Assembly (NCBI GenBank): GCA_947168655.1
Contig: CAMVMU010000014.1
Coordinates: forward strand, 1 to 36,018
Direction of reading: 5' to 3'
Source of the DNA: an uncultured Oscillospiraceae bacterium
Lineage (GTDB): Bacteria > Bacillota > Clostridia > Oscillospirales > Oscillospiraceae
DNA length: 36,018 nt
The translations under genes were made by a program, and so were the position numbers. Of this stretch, positions 7,315 to 15,410 are shown piece by piece. Numbering within the stretch: position 1 is the stretch's first letter; each line of letters starts with the position of its first letter. The notes beneath the pieces are model-generated. The model was not told the origin of the DNA. It did no database searches and saw only the letters and a program-made list of their open reading frames with translations.

Positions 7315-9141
7315 TTACTGCGTTTCCAAAAACGCCTTCCCGCCGGCCCGGATCACCTCATTGACAAGTGACTCCGCTTTGCTCCTGGTGTCAAATGCAA
7401 TATCCACCGGGAACCGGCTCAGCCTCTTTGCCGCTTTACCGAGGTCTTCCCCTGTGGCCGCGGCAACCGCCCGGATGATCCTTGCCCGATTGCCCTGCCC
7501 GTTGGTGATGATGGCGTGGAATTTCTTCTCCGTCTTCCGTTTTTCCCGTTCAGCCTCCTCAGCTTCGAGCTCGGCGATTTTTGCGTCGATCCTCGCAGTC
7601 AGGCTGTCGAGGTCTATGAGATCATCCACCCGTTCTCCCCCCGGGAAGGGGGACGGCATCACGGGGGCTTTTCTCTCCGGGGATGCGCCGGCCATGAGGG
7701 CCTCTATCTTCTTTTTCCTGCTCTCCTTGACCATGGCTTCAAAATCGAACGATTGGATCGGTTTTCCACCTGCCGCAGAATGATGACGGGGGGCTTTCCA
7801 GTCGGAGTTATCGTACATCTCGTCGTAGAAGGGAAAATGGGCGATAAACTTGTACTGGTTGTCCACCATCACCAGCGCCGTCCCGGTGGGCATGGCCGCC
7901 AGCTGGGACGCGGTGATCAGCTGTTCCTTGATGAGATGCCCGGCGTTTTCGACCTGCCGCTCTCCGCAGCGCTGCGCCCACTCTGTCAGCGTTTCCCAGC
8001 TGTTGGTGGAGAAGCCGATGGTGATGCCGATGCAGGAATTGATGGTCTCCGCCTTGCTCTTCCCATACACGTCGGTAAGCTGGGCAACACTTTGCAGCAC
8101 CAGCATCAGCCTCATGTTGCGGCTGCGGCTGGCCACCATCAGGTTGGGCAGAGACGGGATGCTCTTCCCCACGGAGCCCAGCTCCTCCAGAATGATGTTC
8201 ACCCGGATGGGAAGCCGCCCGCCCATCTCCTGGGCCACGCGGATGAGGTGCTGCGTGACCTGGGAGATCAGGAGGCCGGACAGCGTATCGTAGACGTCCG
8301 TTTCATCCGGGGTTATGATCCGCAGCACGAAGGGGCGATTGACGTCGATATCCATGATGTTCAGCGTATCATCGCTGAGCATTTCCATCAGGCCCTTGCT
8401 GCGGCTGAAGACCTCCAGGCCGGAAGCGGCAACGCTGTGGATAGACGCTCTCGTCTCGTTGGGCGCGGTCACATAGGTGGCCAGATTCCGCTTTGCCAGC
8501 GAGTCATGGGGCAGATCGTCGTAGAATGCCTTGAGCAGGTTGCTGCCCCCCAAGCGGATCTCAGACTGCTCCATCATCACGGCGACGCTGTCAAGATTGA
8601 CGTGCTCCTTGTCCACGGTTTCAAACAGCGCGTAGATCAGGCCTTTGAGGTAATTTGCGGCGGCATCCGTCCAGAACCTGTCGGATTTTCCGTCATAGGG
8701 ATAAACCCCGCTGCAAAACTCGCTGATCATGGAACTTGCGATATCCTTATCATCGGGGTCTTCGGAGCAGAAAAGCCGGTAGGGTGTGCTCAGCGGATTC
8801 CACCTGGTGGGGCTCATGCGGGGATTGCGGAAGTCAAGGCTAAAATCCTGATAGTTTTTCGGGATGTAGCAGGAATTTCTCCTGTCTCCCTCTCCTTTGG
8901 AATCAAGCATGATCAGGCTCTCCCCATTCAAGTAGATTTCTCTCTCAAAGGGAAGGCTGCAGCACTGGCTCTTGCCCGTACCGGTACGACCGATGACCGC
9001 GATGTGCGATTCGCCGTCATCAGAGTATTTTCTGCCGTTCTCCACATACACCACCGGGCCGGCGCCGCTGGCCGGGTCCGTGGTCTCATGGAATCTGCGC
9101 TTGATCTCGCTGATCGTATTCCAGCGCTCGCTTCTGCTCAT
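7315..9141 (-). CDS. VirD4/TraG-like ATPase with an L7/L12-CTD-like (ClpS-fold) C-terminal domain
   Basis: A 608-aa P-loop ATPase of the conjugative coupling-protein class. Walker A is GRTGTGKS at 51-58 and the Walker B strand is VNIILEELGS at 314-323, followed by the family's SRSRNMRLMLVLQS. No N-terminal membrane segments are present, unlike classical VirD4. After the ATPase core (to about 445) comes a linker with a helix containing DAKIAELEA (519-527), then residues 541-608. These align convincingly with the ribosomal protein L7/L12 C-terminal domain: an F-x2-I-I start, GNRARIIRAV, ATG, then AESLVNEVIRAGG. ClpS shares this fold, and a ClpP-type gene lies two genes upstream. The start ATG overlaps the preceding stop (ATGA), so translation is coupled. 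Confidence 0.88.
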   Translation of the reverse strand: MSRSERWNTISEIKRRFHETTDPASGAGPVVYVENGRKYSDDGESHIAVIGRTGTGKSQCCSLPFEREIYLNGESLIMLDSKGEGDRRNSCYIPKNYQDFSLDFRNPRMSPTRWNPLSTPYRLFCSEDPDDKDIASSMISEFCSGVYPYDGKSDRFWTDAAANYLKGLIYALFETVDKEHVNLDSVAVMMEQSEIRLGGSNLLKAFYDDLPHDSLAKRNLATYVTAPNETRASIHSVAASGLEVFSRSKGLMEMLSDDTLNIMDIDVNRPFVLRIITPDETDVYDTLSGLLISQVTQHLIRVAQEMGGRLPIRVNIILEELGSVGKSIPSLPNLMVASRSRNMRLMLVLQSVAQLTDVYGKSKAETINSCIGITIGFSTNSWETLTEWAQRCGERQVENAGHLIKEQLITASQLAAMPTGTALVMVDNQYKFIAHFPFYDEMYDNSDWKAPRHHSAAGGKPIQSFDFEAMVKESRKKKIEALMAGASPERKAPVMPSPFPGGERVDDLIDLDSLTARIDAKIAELEAEEAEREKRKTEKKFHAIITNGQGNRARIIRAVAAATGEDLGKAAKRLSRFPVDIAFDTRSKAESLVNEVIRAGGKAFLETQ

Positions 9142-9923
9142 TTCACTTCGCTCCTCTCCGCAACTTTGTGCCAACCGGCGCTCATCGCTTTCAGGCTGTT
9201 TTCGTCGACGACGGGGGTAAACCCGGAGAAGTCGGCAAAACGGACCAGGCTGTCGGCCGTGGTAATGGCGTCCTTGACGCTGCTGATACCGAACTCCGAC
9301 ACCATGTCGGACAACACGTCCCAGAAGACGGCGGCGTGGTTGATGTCGATGCCGTGGTCGGTGACGGTCTTGACGATCAAAGCGCACAAGTCGTCCTTCG
9401 TATAGGGCTCCACCGCCAGGCGCTTGATGTTGGGGATGGCCTCGCACAGCTTCTCCAGCAGCTTCTCCTCGTTCCGGCTGGGGCTGGTGTGAACGAAGAA
9501 GATCACGCAGGCGTGCTCGCAGACCCGTTTGCAGTTCTTCATGAACTCCGCAAACTGGGTTTCGCCCAGGTGGGCGGCGATGCCGCTGATATCCATGCCG
9601 ACGATATTGCCGTACTCGTTGGTATAAACCGCCGCGGAATCGATGGCGGCAAAGGCCTGCTTGAGCTGCTGAGGCGTCCCATCGAGAGTGACTTCGACGT
9701 AGTCATCCAGGCCGCTGGTGAAACTCAGGACGCCGGCCTCCTTGTACTTATCCGTGATGTACTCGACCAGAGTCGTTCTGCCGGAACCGGAGTCCAGGGA
9801 AATGATCAAGTGTTTCGGGCGAAGACCGCACTGCTTATACATGCGGGCATTGCTGCACGTACTCTCGATCTCCTCACAGATGGTGTTGAGCCCGATGGGT
9901 TTCGTAATTTCATAATGTTTCAT
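9138..9923 (-). CDS. AAA-type ATPase with a degenerate P-loop
   Basis: A 261-aa protein. The segment LIISLDSGSGRTT (39-51) occupies the place of a Walker A motif, but the invariant Lys is Arg. A hydrophobic strand CVIFFVHTS follows and could be the Walker B/sensor-1 strand, with PYTKDDL and a C-terminal helical region like an AAA lid. ATP hydrolysis is therefore doubtful; it may bind nucleotide or act structurally. I chose the ATG at 9923 because GGAGG precedes it by seven bases; a longer GTG start seven codons upstream lacks this. It sits between the ClpP-type gene and the VirD4-like gene with coupled translation, so a partner role for one of them is likely (inference). Confidence 0.7.
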   Translation of the reverse strand: MKHYEITKPIGLNTICEEIESTCSNARMYKQCGLRPKHLIISLDSGSGRTTLVEYITDKYKEAGVLSFTSGLDDYVEVTLDGTPQQLKQAFAAIDSAAVYTNEYGNIVGMDISGIAAHLGETQFAEFMKNCKRVCEHACVIFFVHTSPSRNEEKLLEKLCEAIPNIKRLAVEPYTKDDLCALIVKTVTDHGIDINHAAVFWDVLSDMVSEFGISSVKDAITTADSLVRFADFSGFTPVVDENSLKAMSAGWHKVAERSEVK

Positions 9924-9937
9924 AATTTTGCCTCCAT

Positions 9938-10528
9938 TCACCACTCGGAAACAGGATCCCCCACCTGGTCCACCAGTCCGTACCCCAGGGCTTCCTCTGC
10001 GCTCATGATGTTGTCCCGCTCCGTGTCGCTCTCAATTTTTCCGCAAGGCTGTCCGGTACATTCCGAGAGGATCCGGTTCAGTTTCGCACGGACTTTGAGA
10101 ATATGCTCGGCGTGGATGCGGATATCCGACGCCTGTCCGCTTGTCCCGCCAAGGGGCTGGTGGATCAGGACCTCGGCGTTGGGCTGGCACCAGCGCTTCC
10201 CCTTCGTTCCGGCGGCCGCCAGGATGAAGGCGCCCATGCTGGCAGCCATGCCGCAGGCGACGGTAACGATATCGCACTTCAGCGCCTTCACGGTATCATA
10301 GATGCTCAAGCCGGCGGCCACAGATCCCCCGGGGCTTTGGATGTAGATGGTGATGTCGTCTTCCGAGTCCCTGGCAAGGCATCTGAGGGCGGAATTCAAT
10401 ACGGTAGCGACTTCCTCGTCGATTTCACCCGTGAGAGAAATGGTCCGGTGGGCAAAGTCAATATCCAGGGGCGCCAGCATCATGTCCTGGCCGTTGAGAT
10501 TGCAGACCTTCTTCATAAGATAGTTCAT
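9938..10528 (-). CDS. ClpP-type serine protease
   Basis: A 196-aa protein of ClpP length with all catalytic residues visible: Ser97 in GMAASMGAF, His123 in VLIHQPLGG, and Asp172 in DTERDNIMS. The family oligomerises into a barrel and needs an unfoldase to feed it. The sequence is diverged from housekeeping ClpP at the N-terminus ([19 protein letters not shown]), the region that normally gates the pore, so a dedicated partner is likely. Its ATG overlaps the preceding stop (ATGA) with GGGAGG upstream. No canonical ClpX/ClpC gene is nearby; candidates for the partner are the degenerate AAA protein or the VirD4-like ATPase with the ClpS-fold tail (inference). Confidence 0.93.
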   Translation of the reverse strand: MNYLMKKVCNLNGQDMMLAPLDIDFAHRTISLTGEIDEEVATVLNSALRCLARDSEDDITIYIQSPGGSVAAGLSIYDTVKALKCDIVTVACGMAASMGAFILAAAGTKGKRWCQPNAEVLIHQPLGGTSGQASDIRIHAEHILKVRAKLNRILSECTGQPCGKIESDTERDNIMSAEEALGYGLVDQVGDPVSEW

Positions 10529-10731
10529 ACGATCAAACCTCCCATATGATTGGTTGCCCCCATCAGGAGCTTGGCTTCGCGTTCGGTGATCTCGTCGAGA
10601 AGGATGATTTTCTTTTCGGGGACGTAGAGCTCCTTCTTCGCCGTAACAAGCAGCGAATTAGGGATCTCCTCGATAACCAATCCCCTCAGGTCCACGTTTC
10701 CGGTATTCAGGTTTTTTTCAAAAGTCTTCAT
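10525..10731 (-). CDS. Small conserved-looking protein of unknown function (68 aa)
   Basis: It starts [12 protein letters not shown] and ends HMGGLIV. I chose the ATG at 10731 because AAAGGA lies seven to eight bases before it; earlier ATG and TTG codons in frame are too close to or far from a ribosome site. It is charged, soluble, and contains [14 protein letters not shown], a likely beta-hairpin. It is the first gene of the ClpP/AAA/VirD4/M50 sub-operon and its stop overlaps the ClpP start, so the two are translationally coupled. No recognised family. Confidence 0.7.
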   Translation of the reverse strand: MKTFEKNLNTGNVDLRGLVIEEIPNSLLVTAKKELYVPEKKIILLDEITEREAKLLMGATNHMGGLIV

Positions 10732-10852
10732 TTCTCTCATCCTTTCTGTTTGGCTGTCTCTTAATACGGCGGCGCCGAACAAATCTCCACGGCTCCGTAT
10801 CTGTTGGTTTTCTGCTCACGTCCATTCATACGGGAGATGCTGTCAAATCTCC

Positions 10853-10884
10853 AAAAAAAGAAGAGAGCAGGAATGCTCTCTTCT
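10853..10884 (-). terminator. Intrinsic terminator after the HNH nuclease gene
   Basis: An 11-bp stem (10859-10869 with 10874-10884, AGAAGAGAGCA) with a 4-nt loop is followed on the minus strand by a run of seven T. It lies about 80 bases beyond the nuclease stop and splits the leftward arm into the Ubl-to-nuclease operon and the ClpP-to-M50 operon. The latter should have its own promoter within 10732-10852, which I could not identify with confidence. Confidence 0.88.
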
Positions 10885-10962
10885 CAGGTCCGGACAACAC
10901 CGGCGGGAAACACGCGGGAAGATATCCGGGAACGGCTCTTCCTGTGTCGAAACAGCTCGTCT

Positions 10963-11661
10963 CTAATTTCCCCACAGGGCATTTCCGCCCGTATGGCCCA
11001 CGGAATGATCGTCCCGCGACACCAGGTCAAAGCTGCCTGTTTCGGGGTTGTGCTGCCACGTGTAGCCTTCTGGTGTATAGCCCTGGGGCGAGTCCATCCT
11101 CTCCATCGCGCCGATCGTCACGCCCTCCAGCTTTTCGGGACTGTCGAACATGTGATTCTGGAAGTCCTCCCGGCAGGCGCTGAACTGCTGGTGAAGGCTC
11201 ATATCATTTGCAGCGCTCCCCAGTTCAACGTGGTGTTTGCTTTCAAAATCGGGGAAAACGCCTTCAACGGATAAGCCATCGGCCAGCTCCGCAGTCCGCC
11301 TTTCAAAGGCAACGCCGTTTTCGGATTCCCGTCCATCCAGAGCCATGTTGCGGGTGGTTATCGGAATGGGGTCCCCGGGGACAAATACGTTCCCATCATA
11401 GTGCCGCTCTATGTAATCGGCCGCCTTATCAAAGCCGTAAGAGCGGGCGTAGTCGGCGGCTTTCTCCGCCTCCGTCTGGATCCCATTCCCGTCTGGCTCA
11501 AGATCCGGCGCGTGGTCGGAAACATCCGCCCCGCCGGGGAGCTCCGATGTCTCCGTGCCAGCATCGTCTGTTTCAGCGAAATCAAAATCAGCCCAGTCAC
11601 TTGTATCCGTCGTTTCCCCGGCTCCGGAAACCTCCATGGAGATGTCATCGAATTCACTCAT
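10963..11661 (-). CDS. HNH/EndoVII-superfamily nuclease (WHH-like), possible effector
   Basis: A 232-aa protein. Residues 1-65 are acidic and disordered-looking. The middle (100-170) carries RNMALDG, GVAFE and VEGVFPDF, matching the segment that precedes WHH-type nuclease domains in polymorphic toxins. The C-terminus has TWQHNPETGSFDLV, then DDHSVGHTGGNALWG: the family pattern W-x-H ... H-x3-HTGG, with His204, His219 and His223 visible. The first His of the WHH triad is Gln (WQH). The family cuts nucleic acid using a metal held by a beta-beta-alpha finger. The gene overlaps the ATPase gene upstream by eight bases and has GGGAGG before its ATG. No separate immunity gene is obvious. Confidence 0.78.
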   Translation of the reverse strand: MSEFDDISMEVSGAGETTDTSDWADFDFAETDDAGTETSELPGGADVSDHAPDLEPDGNGIQTEAEKAADYARSYGFDKAADYIERHYDGNVFVPGDPIPITTRNMALDGRESENGVAFERRTAELADGLSVEGVFPDFESKHHVELGSAANDMSLHQQFSACREDFQNHMFDSPEKLEGVTIGAMERMDSPQGYTPEGYTWQHNPETGSFDLVSRDDHSVGHTGGNALWGN

Positions 11662-14191
11662 TGACGGTTCCTCCCTTTCTTCGCATGTCTGTTAAAAGCA
11701 TTGTTACCGCCTGCCTGCCGAATGATATGCCGTTCTCCATGGCGCATTTTCTCAGGAGATGGACAGCAACGCATCCGCAGGTTTTTCTGAACGCGGCCTT
11801 ATTCTCCGTGCTGATGTGGGACTGCAATACCGCTGGAATGCGCACGATGTGTTCAGCAATCGCCTCCGGCGTACTCAGTTTGCGCTGCCGCTGGGCAAAA
11901 ATCTGTGCGGCCAGCATGTTCGCCTCTTCCCGGGTGGCAACCGTGCAGCGTCCGCAGCCGGCGCTTTCACAGAAAGCGAACGGACAGTAGTCTTTTGCGT
12001 GGGCCGTCAGGTACGCCAGCTGCGCTTTTACGATCTGCTCATCCGAAACGTGCTTTCCCTGCTTCCCATCGGGGGTGTATTCCATTCTGACAGGCAAAGC
12101 GGACCTGAGAAAACGGTTTTTCAGCACATACTCACCGGTGCTCATCAGGGGCAGGACTTCGCAGATACTGTCGTCGGCTCCCATGTGCTCTTTGAGCGTC
12201 TCTGCTTCCTCACCGCTTAACCGGAAGGAAATCAGGTTATCCACGTTGTCAAGCATTTGCCCGCCGACGCGCGAGGGGGACTGATCCGAGAAGATGACGC
12301 CAACCCCATACGCCCGGATTTCAGTGATGACATTAATCATCAACTGTGTCATGGTGCTGTTTAACGCTTTCTCCTCCTGTGTAGCTCCTTCGCCCTGGTC
12401 CAGCAGGGCATGCGCCTCATCGATCAGAATGACGTTTTTCAGATGATGATCGCTCTTCCTGGTTGATTTCAGATACGCCAGTATGCTGATGAGCGTCAAA
12501 GCCGAAACCAGCGATTTCTGTTCCGGATCAAGATTTCCCATCTCAAGAACCGCGCAGCCGTTCAGGAGATCCTCCACCGATGTTGAATGGATCGTATCGA
12601 ATGTGCGGGGGCATCTCTCAACCAGGCTTTGAAGCCTGAACGCGCCGCCGGACATCATATTGCCTTTCACCTCGCCGCTGTAACCGGATCTGTCAATAAT
12701 CCGCTTGAAGATGCGGACGAAGTCGGCCATATCGAACAGGGAGACATTGGGATCTCCGCTCGTACTGATATCCGTCCAGCCATGCAGCGTATATGCCTCA
12801 GAGATCGCTTTTTCAAAAAGAGCCGGCAGCGGGTCGGGCAGGGAAAAAGCGGCCTTGAACGCAGACAGCAAACTGCTCCGGTATTCTCCCAGGGACACGT
12901 CCTTCGGAACGTAAAACGGGTTGATGAGCAGGGGTGTCACCGGCCGTTCAACCGTAAAAACCCTGCTGTCTTTCATGCCGGCAACCAAATCGCGATACTC
13001 ACGCTTGACGGGCTCCATGATCAAAACGGGAATTCGGCGATCTTGAAGCTGTGTGATCAGCTGTTTCAGAAAGGTGGTCTTTCCGACGCCGGATTTCCCC
13101 ATGACCGCAGTGTGGAGCAGCAGCTGTTCAAGGGGCATGAACACCCTCCGGGAAGAATAGATGGTTTTCCCCAGGGGAAGGCTTTGCCTCTCGCCGCCTG
13201 TCAGCCGTTCGCTCAGGAGATCAATTTCAGGCATCAACGAGAAAGCGTTTCCCTCCACGCCGATAAAGTAGCTGCTCTGCACGGGCAGTTGAAAGATTCG
13301 TGAGGCCTCCTCCGACGTCCACTTCCCCAGGCTGGCGGCATCCGCTTTTCTTAACGCGCGGGAGATCTTCCACGGCTGGTTATAAATGCTATACGCGGCG
13401 TACCCGGAGACGGCGATGGCCTGAAAAGCGGTCCGGCCCACAGACTGCCTGATCCGGGCGGTTACCAGCGCAGCGCCGGTAACCGCTCCGACGACCAGGA
13501 TGTTGACGTCGGCAAACGGATGGGAGGCCTCCCGCGCATAGTATTTCCAGCGTTCGGCTGACGCCGCGGCAAGGCTGTCCCGCAGGTTGGGGATCACACC
13601 ATCTGTGGCCTGTGAACACTGCGCGGCATTTTTTGCGATCAGCCGGCGTTCATGATCGGACAGCAATGCCGGAATGATTTGGATACACAGGCCGCAGCCG
13701 GAGCCATCCAGCGCGGCGTAGATCCTTTTCCAGTCCACGCTTTCAATGATGGACGGTGATCTGTATGTTCCCTGCACGCCAAATTCCTGTATGTCCTGCT
13801 TCTTTAGCGCCCAGGCGGCGCTGACTTCCATCCCGGACAGATGATTTCTGTAGCCCTCGTAAGTCATCTCCTGGGCGGTGTAACCGGAATGGTGAAGGAT
13901 CGAGAGCACGCCCTTCTCAAGCGCTTCCTGCCGGATAACGCAATCCCGCTCGGAGCTGTCATGGGTCCTGATCGTAAGGAAATGCCTCATGCGGCTTCCC
14001 GTTTTTTCCCCGGCAATCCGGAGGATCTCCAGGGCTGTTTGCCCGTTGCCCGCAGCAGAGAGATAGCAGGCGTCGTCACAAATCGTTCTCGCAAGTGTTA
14101 TGCCGACTTCATCGTCTTCCGCGAGAGGAACCGCCGTGATGTGATACGAGGACAGGGCAAAGTATTCTCCGCCTTCATTAAACTTCTTCAT
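11654..14191 (-). CDS. HerA/VirB4-like ATPase with N-terminal membrane region and Cys cluster
   Basis: An 845-aa protein. Residues 1-220 form a soluble domain I do not recognise; two hydrophobic segments lie at about 228-270. A HerA/DUF87-type ATPase domain follows: Walker A GKSGVGKT at 365-372, Walker B NVILIDEAHALL at 586-597, and FSDQSPSRV typical of the HerA/VirB4 class. Near the C-terminus four cysteines (736, 741, 746, 749) form a likely zinc or Fe-S site. HerA/VirB4 proteins are hexameric pumps acting on DNA or on secretion machinery. A GGAGG site precedes the ATG and overlaps the previous stop. Coupling to the nuclease gene suggests that it delivers or works with that protein (inference). 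Confidence 0.85.
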   Translation of the reverse strand: MKKFNEGGEYFALSSYHITAVPLAEDDEVGITLARTICDDACYLSAAGNGQTALEILRIAGEKTGSRMRHFLTIRTHDSSERDCVIRQEALEKGVLSILHHSGYTAQEMTYEGYRNHLSGMEVSAAWALKKQDIQEFGVQGTYRSPSIIESVDWKRIYAALDGSGCGLCIQIIPALLSDHERRLIAKNAAQCSQATDGVIPNLRDSLAAASAERWKYYAREASHPFADVNILVVGAVTGAALVTARIRQSVGRTAFQAIAVSGYAAYSIYNQPWKISRALRKADAASLGKWTSEEASRIFQLPVQSSYFIGVEGNAFSLMPEIDLLSERLTGGERQSLPLGKTIYSSRRVFMPLEQLLLHTAVMGKSGVGKTTFLKQLITQLQDRRIPVLIMEPVKREYRDLVAGMKDSRVFTVERPVTPLLINPFYVPKDVSLGEYRSSLLSAFKAAFSLPDPLPALFEKAISEAYTLHGWTDISTSGDPNVSLFDMADFVRIFKRIIDRSGYSGEVKGNMMSGGAFRLQSLVERCPRTFDTIHSTSVEDLLNGCAVLEMGNLDPEQKSLVSALTLISILAYLKSTRKSDHHLKNVILIDEAHALLDQGEGATQEEKALNSTMTQLMINVITEIRAYGVGVIFSDQSPSRVGGQMLDNVDNLISFRLSGEEAETLKEHMGADDSICEVLPLMSTGEYVLKNRFLRSALPVRMEYTPDGKQGKHVSDEQIVKAQLAYLTAHAKDYCPFAFCESAGCGRCTVATREEANMLAAQIFAQRQRKLSTPEAIAEHIVRIPAVLQSHISTENKAAFRKTCGCVAVHLLRKCAMENGISFGRQAVTMLLTDMRRKGGTVNE

Positions 14192-14200
14192 GGGAGCCTC

Positions 14201-14830
14201 CTAAATAAACGGATTGTGTTGGTAGTTGGGCGCAGCGCTCATTAGCTGCCTGGCCACCATGACGGGATGGGATGAGAACACCTTGTACAGGCAGGCTGCC
14301 ACGCCGCCTGTACACAGCACGGCAAGCAGGTAATGCTCCGCTGCGAAAAGCCCCCCGGCAGTGATTGAACAGAGTGCCGCCGCAAAGATCCATACGAGGA
14401 TCCTGGTTCTCCGGCCGTTGAGCGCGTCTCTGTGCTTCTCATACCGCCGCCTCCCGTATCGGATCATTTCATCGGAAACGCCGTTGAGTCTTACCAGCTT
14501 GTCCCACGCCTCAGAGGCGGCGGCCCGATGGGCGCTGTTTTCCATGTCTACGTCACTGAAATCCTGAGTCGCTGCACGCAAAACAGCGAGATAAAGCCTC
14601 TTTTCTGTGGGGTACTGACTCATTAACGGATTCAACAGCCGGATGGTCTGATCCCAGTTGCCGGCAGCAAGGTGACTCACGGCTTGGGAATATGTCCTGT
14701 CATATTGCATCAGCTGCTGATCCTGCTGCGGATCGTAAGCCGGTGCCCCGCAGGAGTCGCACTCCATTCTCATTCTGCTTCGGTTGTAGTGGAAGCCGGA
14801 ACAACCGCACCGGCTGCAGACGCGGTCCAT
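14201..14830 (-). CDS. Zinc-ribbon protein with helical repeats and two C-terminal membrane segments
   Basis: A 209-aa protein. An N-terminal zinc ribbon uses Cys5, Cys8, Cys24 and Cys27. A helical region (about 40-130) resembles a degenerate TPR. Two hydrophobic segments near 143-180 should anchor it, followed by a short tail. This architecture is common in Firmicute membrane proteins of unknown function and suggests a cytosolic zinc-ribbon adaptor tethered to the membrane. Its ribosome site AAGGTGGTGATCC is the same as that of the M50 gene. It sits in tight operon order between the 4-TM protein and the HerA-like ATPase. Confidence 0.75.
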   Translation of the reverse strand: MDRVCSRCGCSGFHYNRSRMRMECDSCGAPAYDPQQDQQLMQYDRTYSQAVSHLAAGNWDQTIRLLNPLMSQYPTEKRLYLAVLRAATQDFSDVDMENSAHRAAASEAWDKLVRLNGVSDEMIRYGRRRYEKHRDALNGRRTRILVWIFAAALCSITAGGLFAAEHYLLAVLCTGGVAACLYKVFSSHPVMVARQLMSAAPNYQHNPFI

Positions 14831-14862
14831 TGGATCACCACCTTTCTCACGGAACCGGCCGG

Positions 14863-15396
14863 TTATCGGTTTCTGGGCGGCAAGGGCGTGCCGGCAGAGA
14901 TCTGGCGCAGCGTATGAGGCGGAACGGGATGCTGCGTCCGGGCTCCGGGCTTGTGACCGCTGCGCTCTCCGGCCTCAGGCGCCGCCTGATTGTCCGACTC
15001 TGCCGGAATCGCCGCAGAGTACACGCCCTGCCCGCGTATTTTCCGTGCGGAACTGATCAACGGGATCAAGACGATCAGGCAGACCAGCGTCGTGATTATG
15101 AAGGCAAAAACGGCCGATCTGACGGAAGCGTCAACCGCCAAAAGCAGGGCGGAGAGCCCGGCAACCGCCGTTTCCAGCGCGCAGGAGACGACAGCCAGCC
15201 CTGCTGTTTTGCGAAGATTGCTGTTCCAGTAGGTCACGAGAAATGCAGCGGGGATTCCGACCGTCAGAAGGGTACCGCCGATGTATACTGCCAGATGTGC
15301 GCGCGATGACGCGGGAGCCAGCCACCAAAACAGAAACTGGGGGATCAGCGCGACTGCCGCCAGGACAGGGACCAGTGTGTAGTTTTTACGTGTCAT
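14863..15396 (-). CDS. Four-segment membrane protein with proline-rich tail
   Basis: A 177-aa protein with hydrophobic segments at about 7-26, 36-56, 66-86 and 92-113, then a polar tail from about 118. The tail ends in TPLPPRNR, close to the E2 protein's tail (PPPLPGRNH). The ATG at 15396 has AAGGA at good spacing; an ATG three codons earlier is too close to it. No family recognised. Position between the SPFH-like and zinc-ribbon genes suggests part of a membrane assembly (inference). Confidence 0.72.
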   Translation of the reverse strand: MTRKNYTLVPVLAAVALIPQFLFWWLAPASSRAHLAVYIGGTLLTVGIPAAFLVTYWNSNLRKTAGLAVVSCALETAVAGLSALLLAVDASVRSAVFAFIITTLVCLIVLIPLISSARKIRGQGVYSAAIPAESDNQAAPEAGERSGHKPGARTQHPVPPHTLRQISAGTPLPPRNR

Positions 15397-15410
15397 CTCA
15401 ATCATTCCTT

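Noticed and set aside
8007-8030. IGF tripeptide in the first VirD4-like ATPase as a ClpP-docking loop
   Set aside because: It lies in the conserved beta-strand after the Walker B region (CIGITIGFS) and so is a fold element, not a surface loop like that of ClpX.
10841-10846. Minus-strand TTGACA as a promoter for the ClpP sub-operon
   Set aside because: No acceptable -10 box at 16-18 bases; too weak to annotate.
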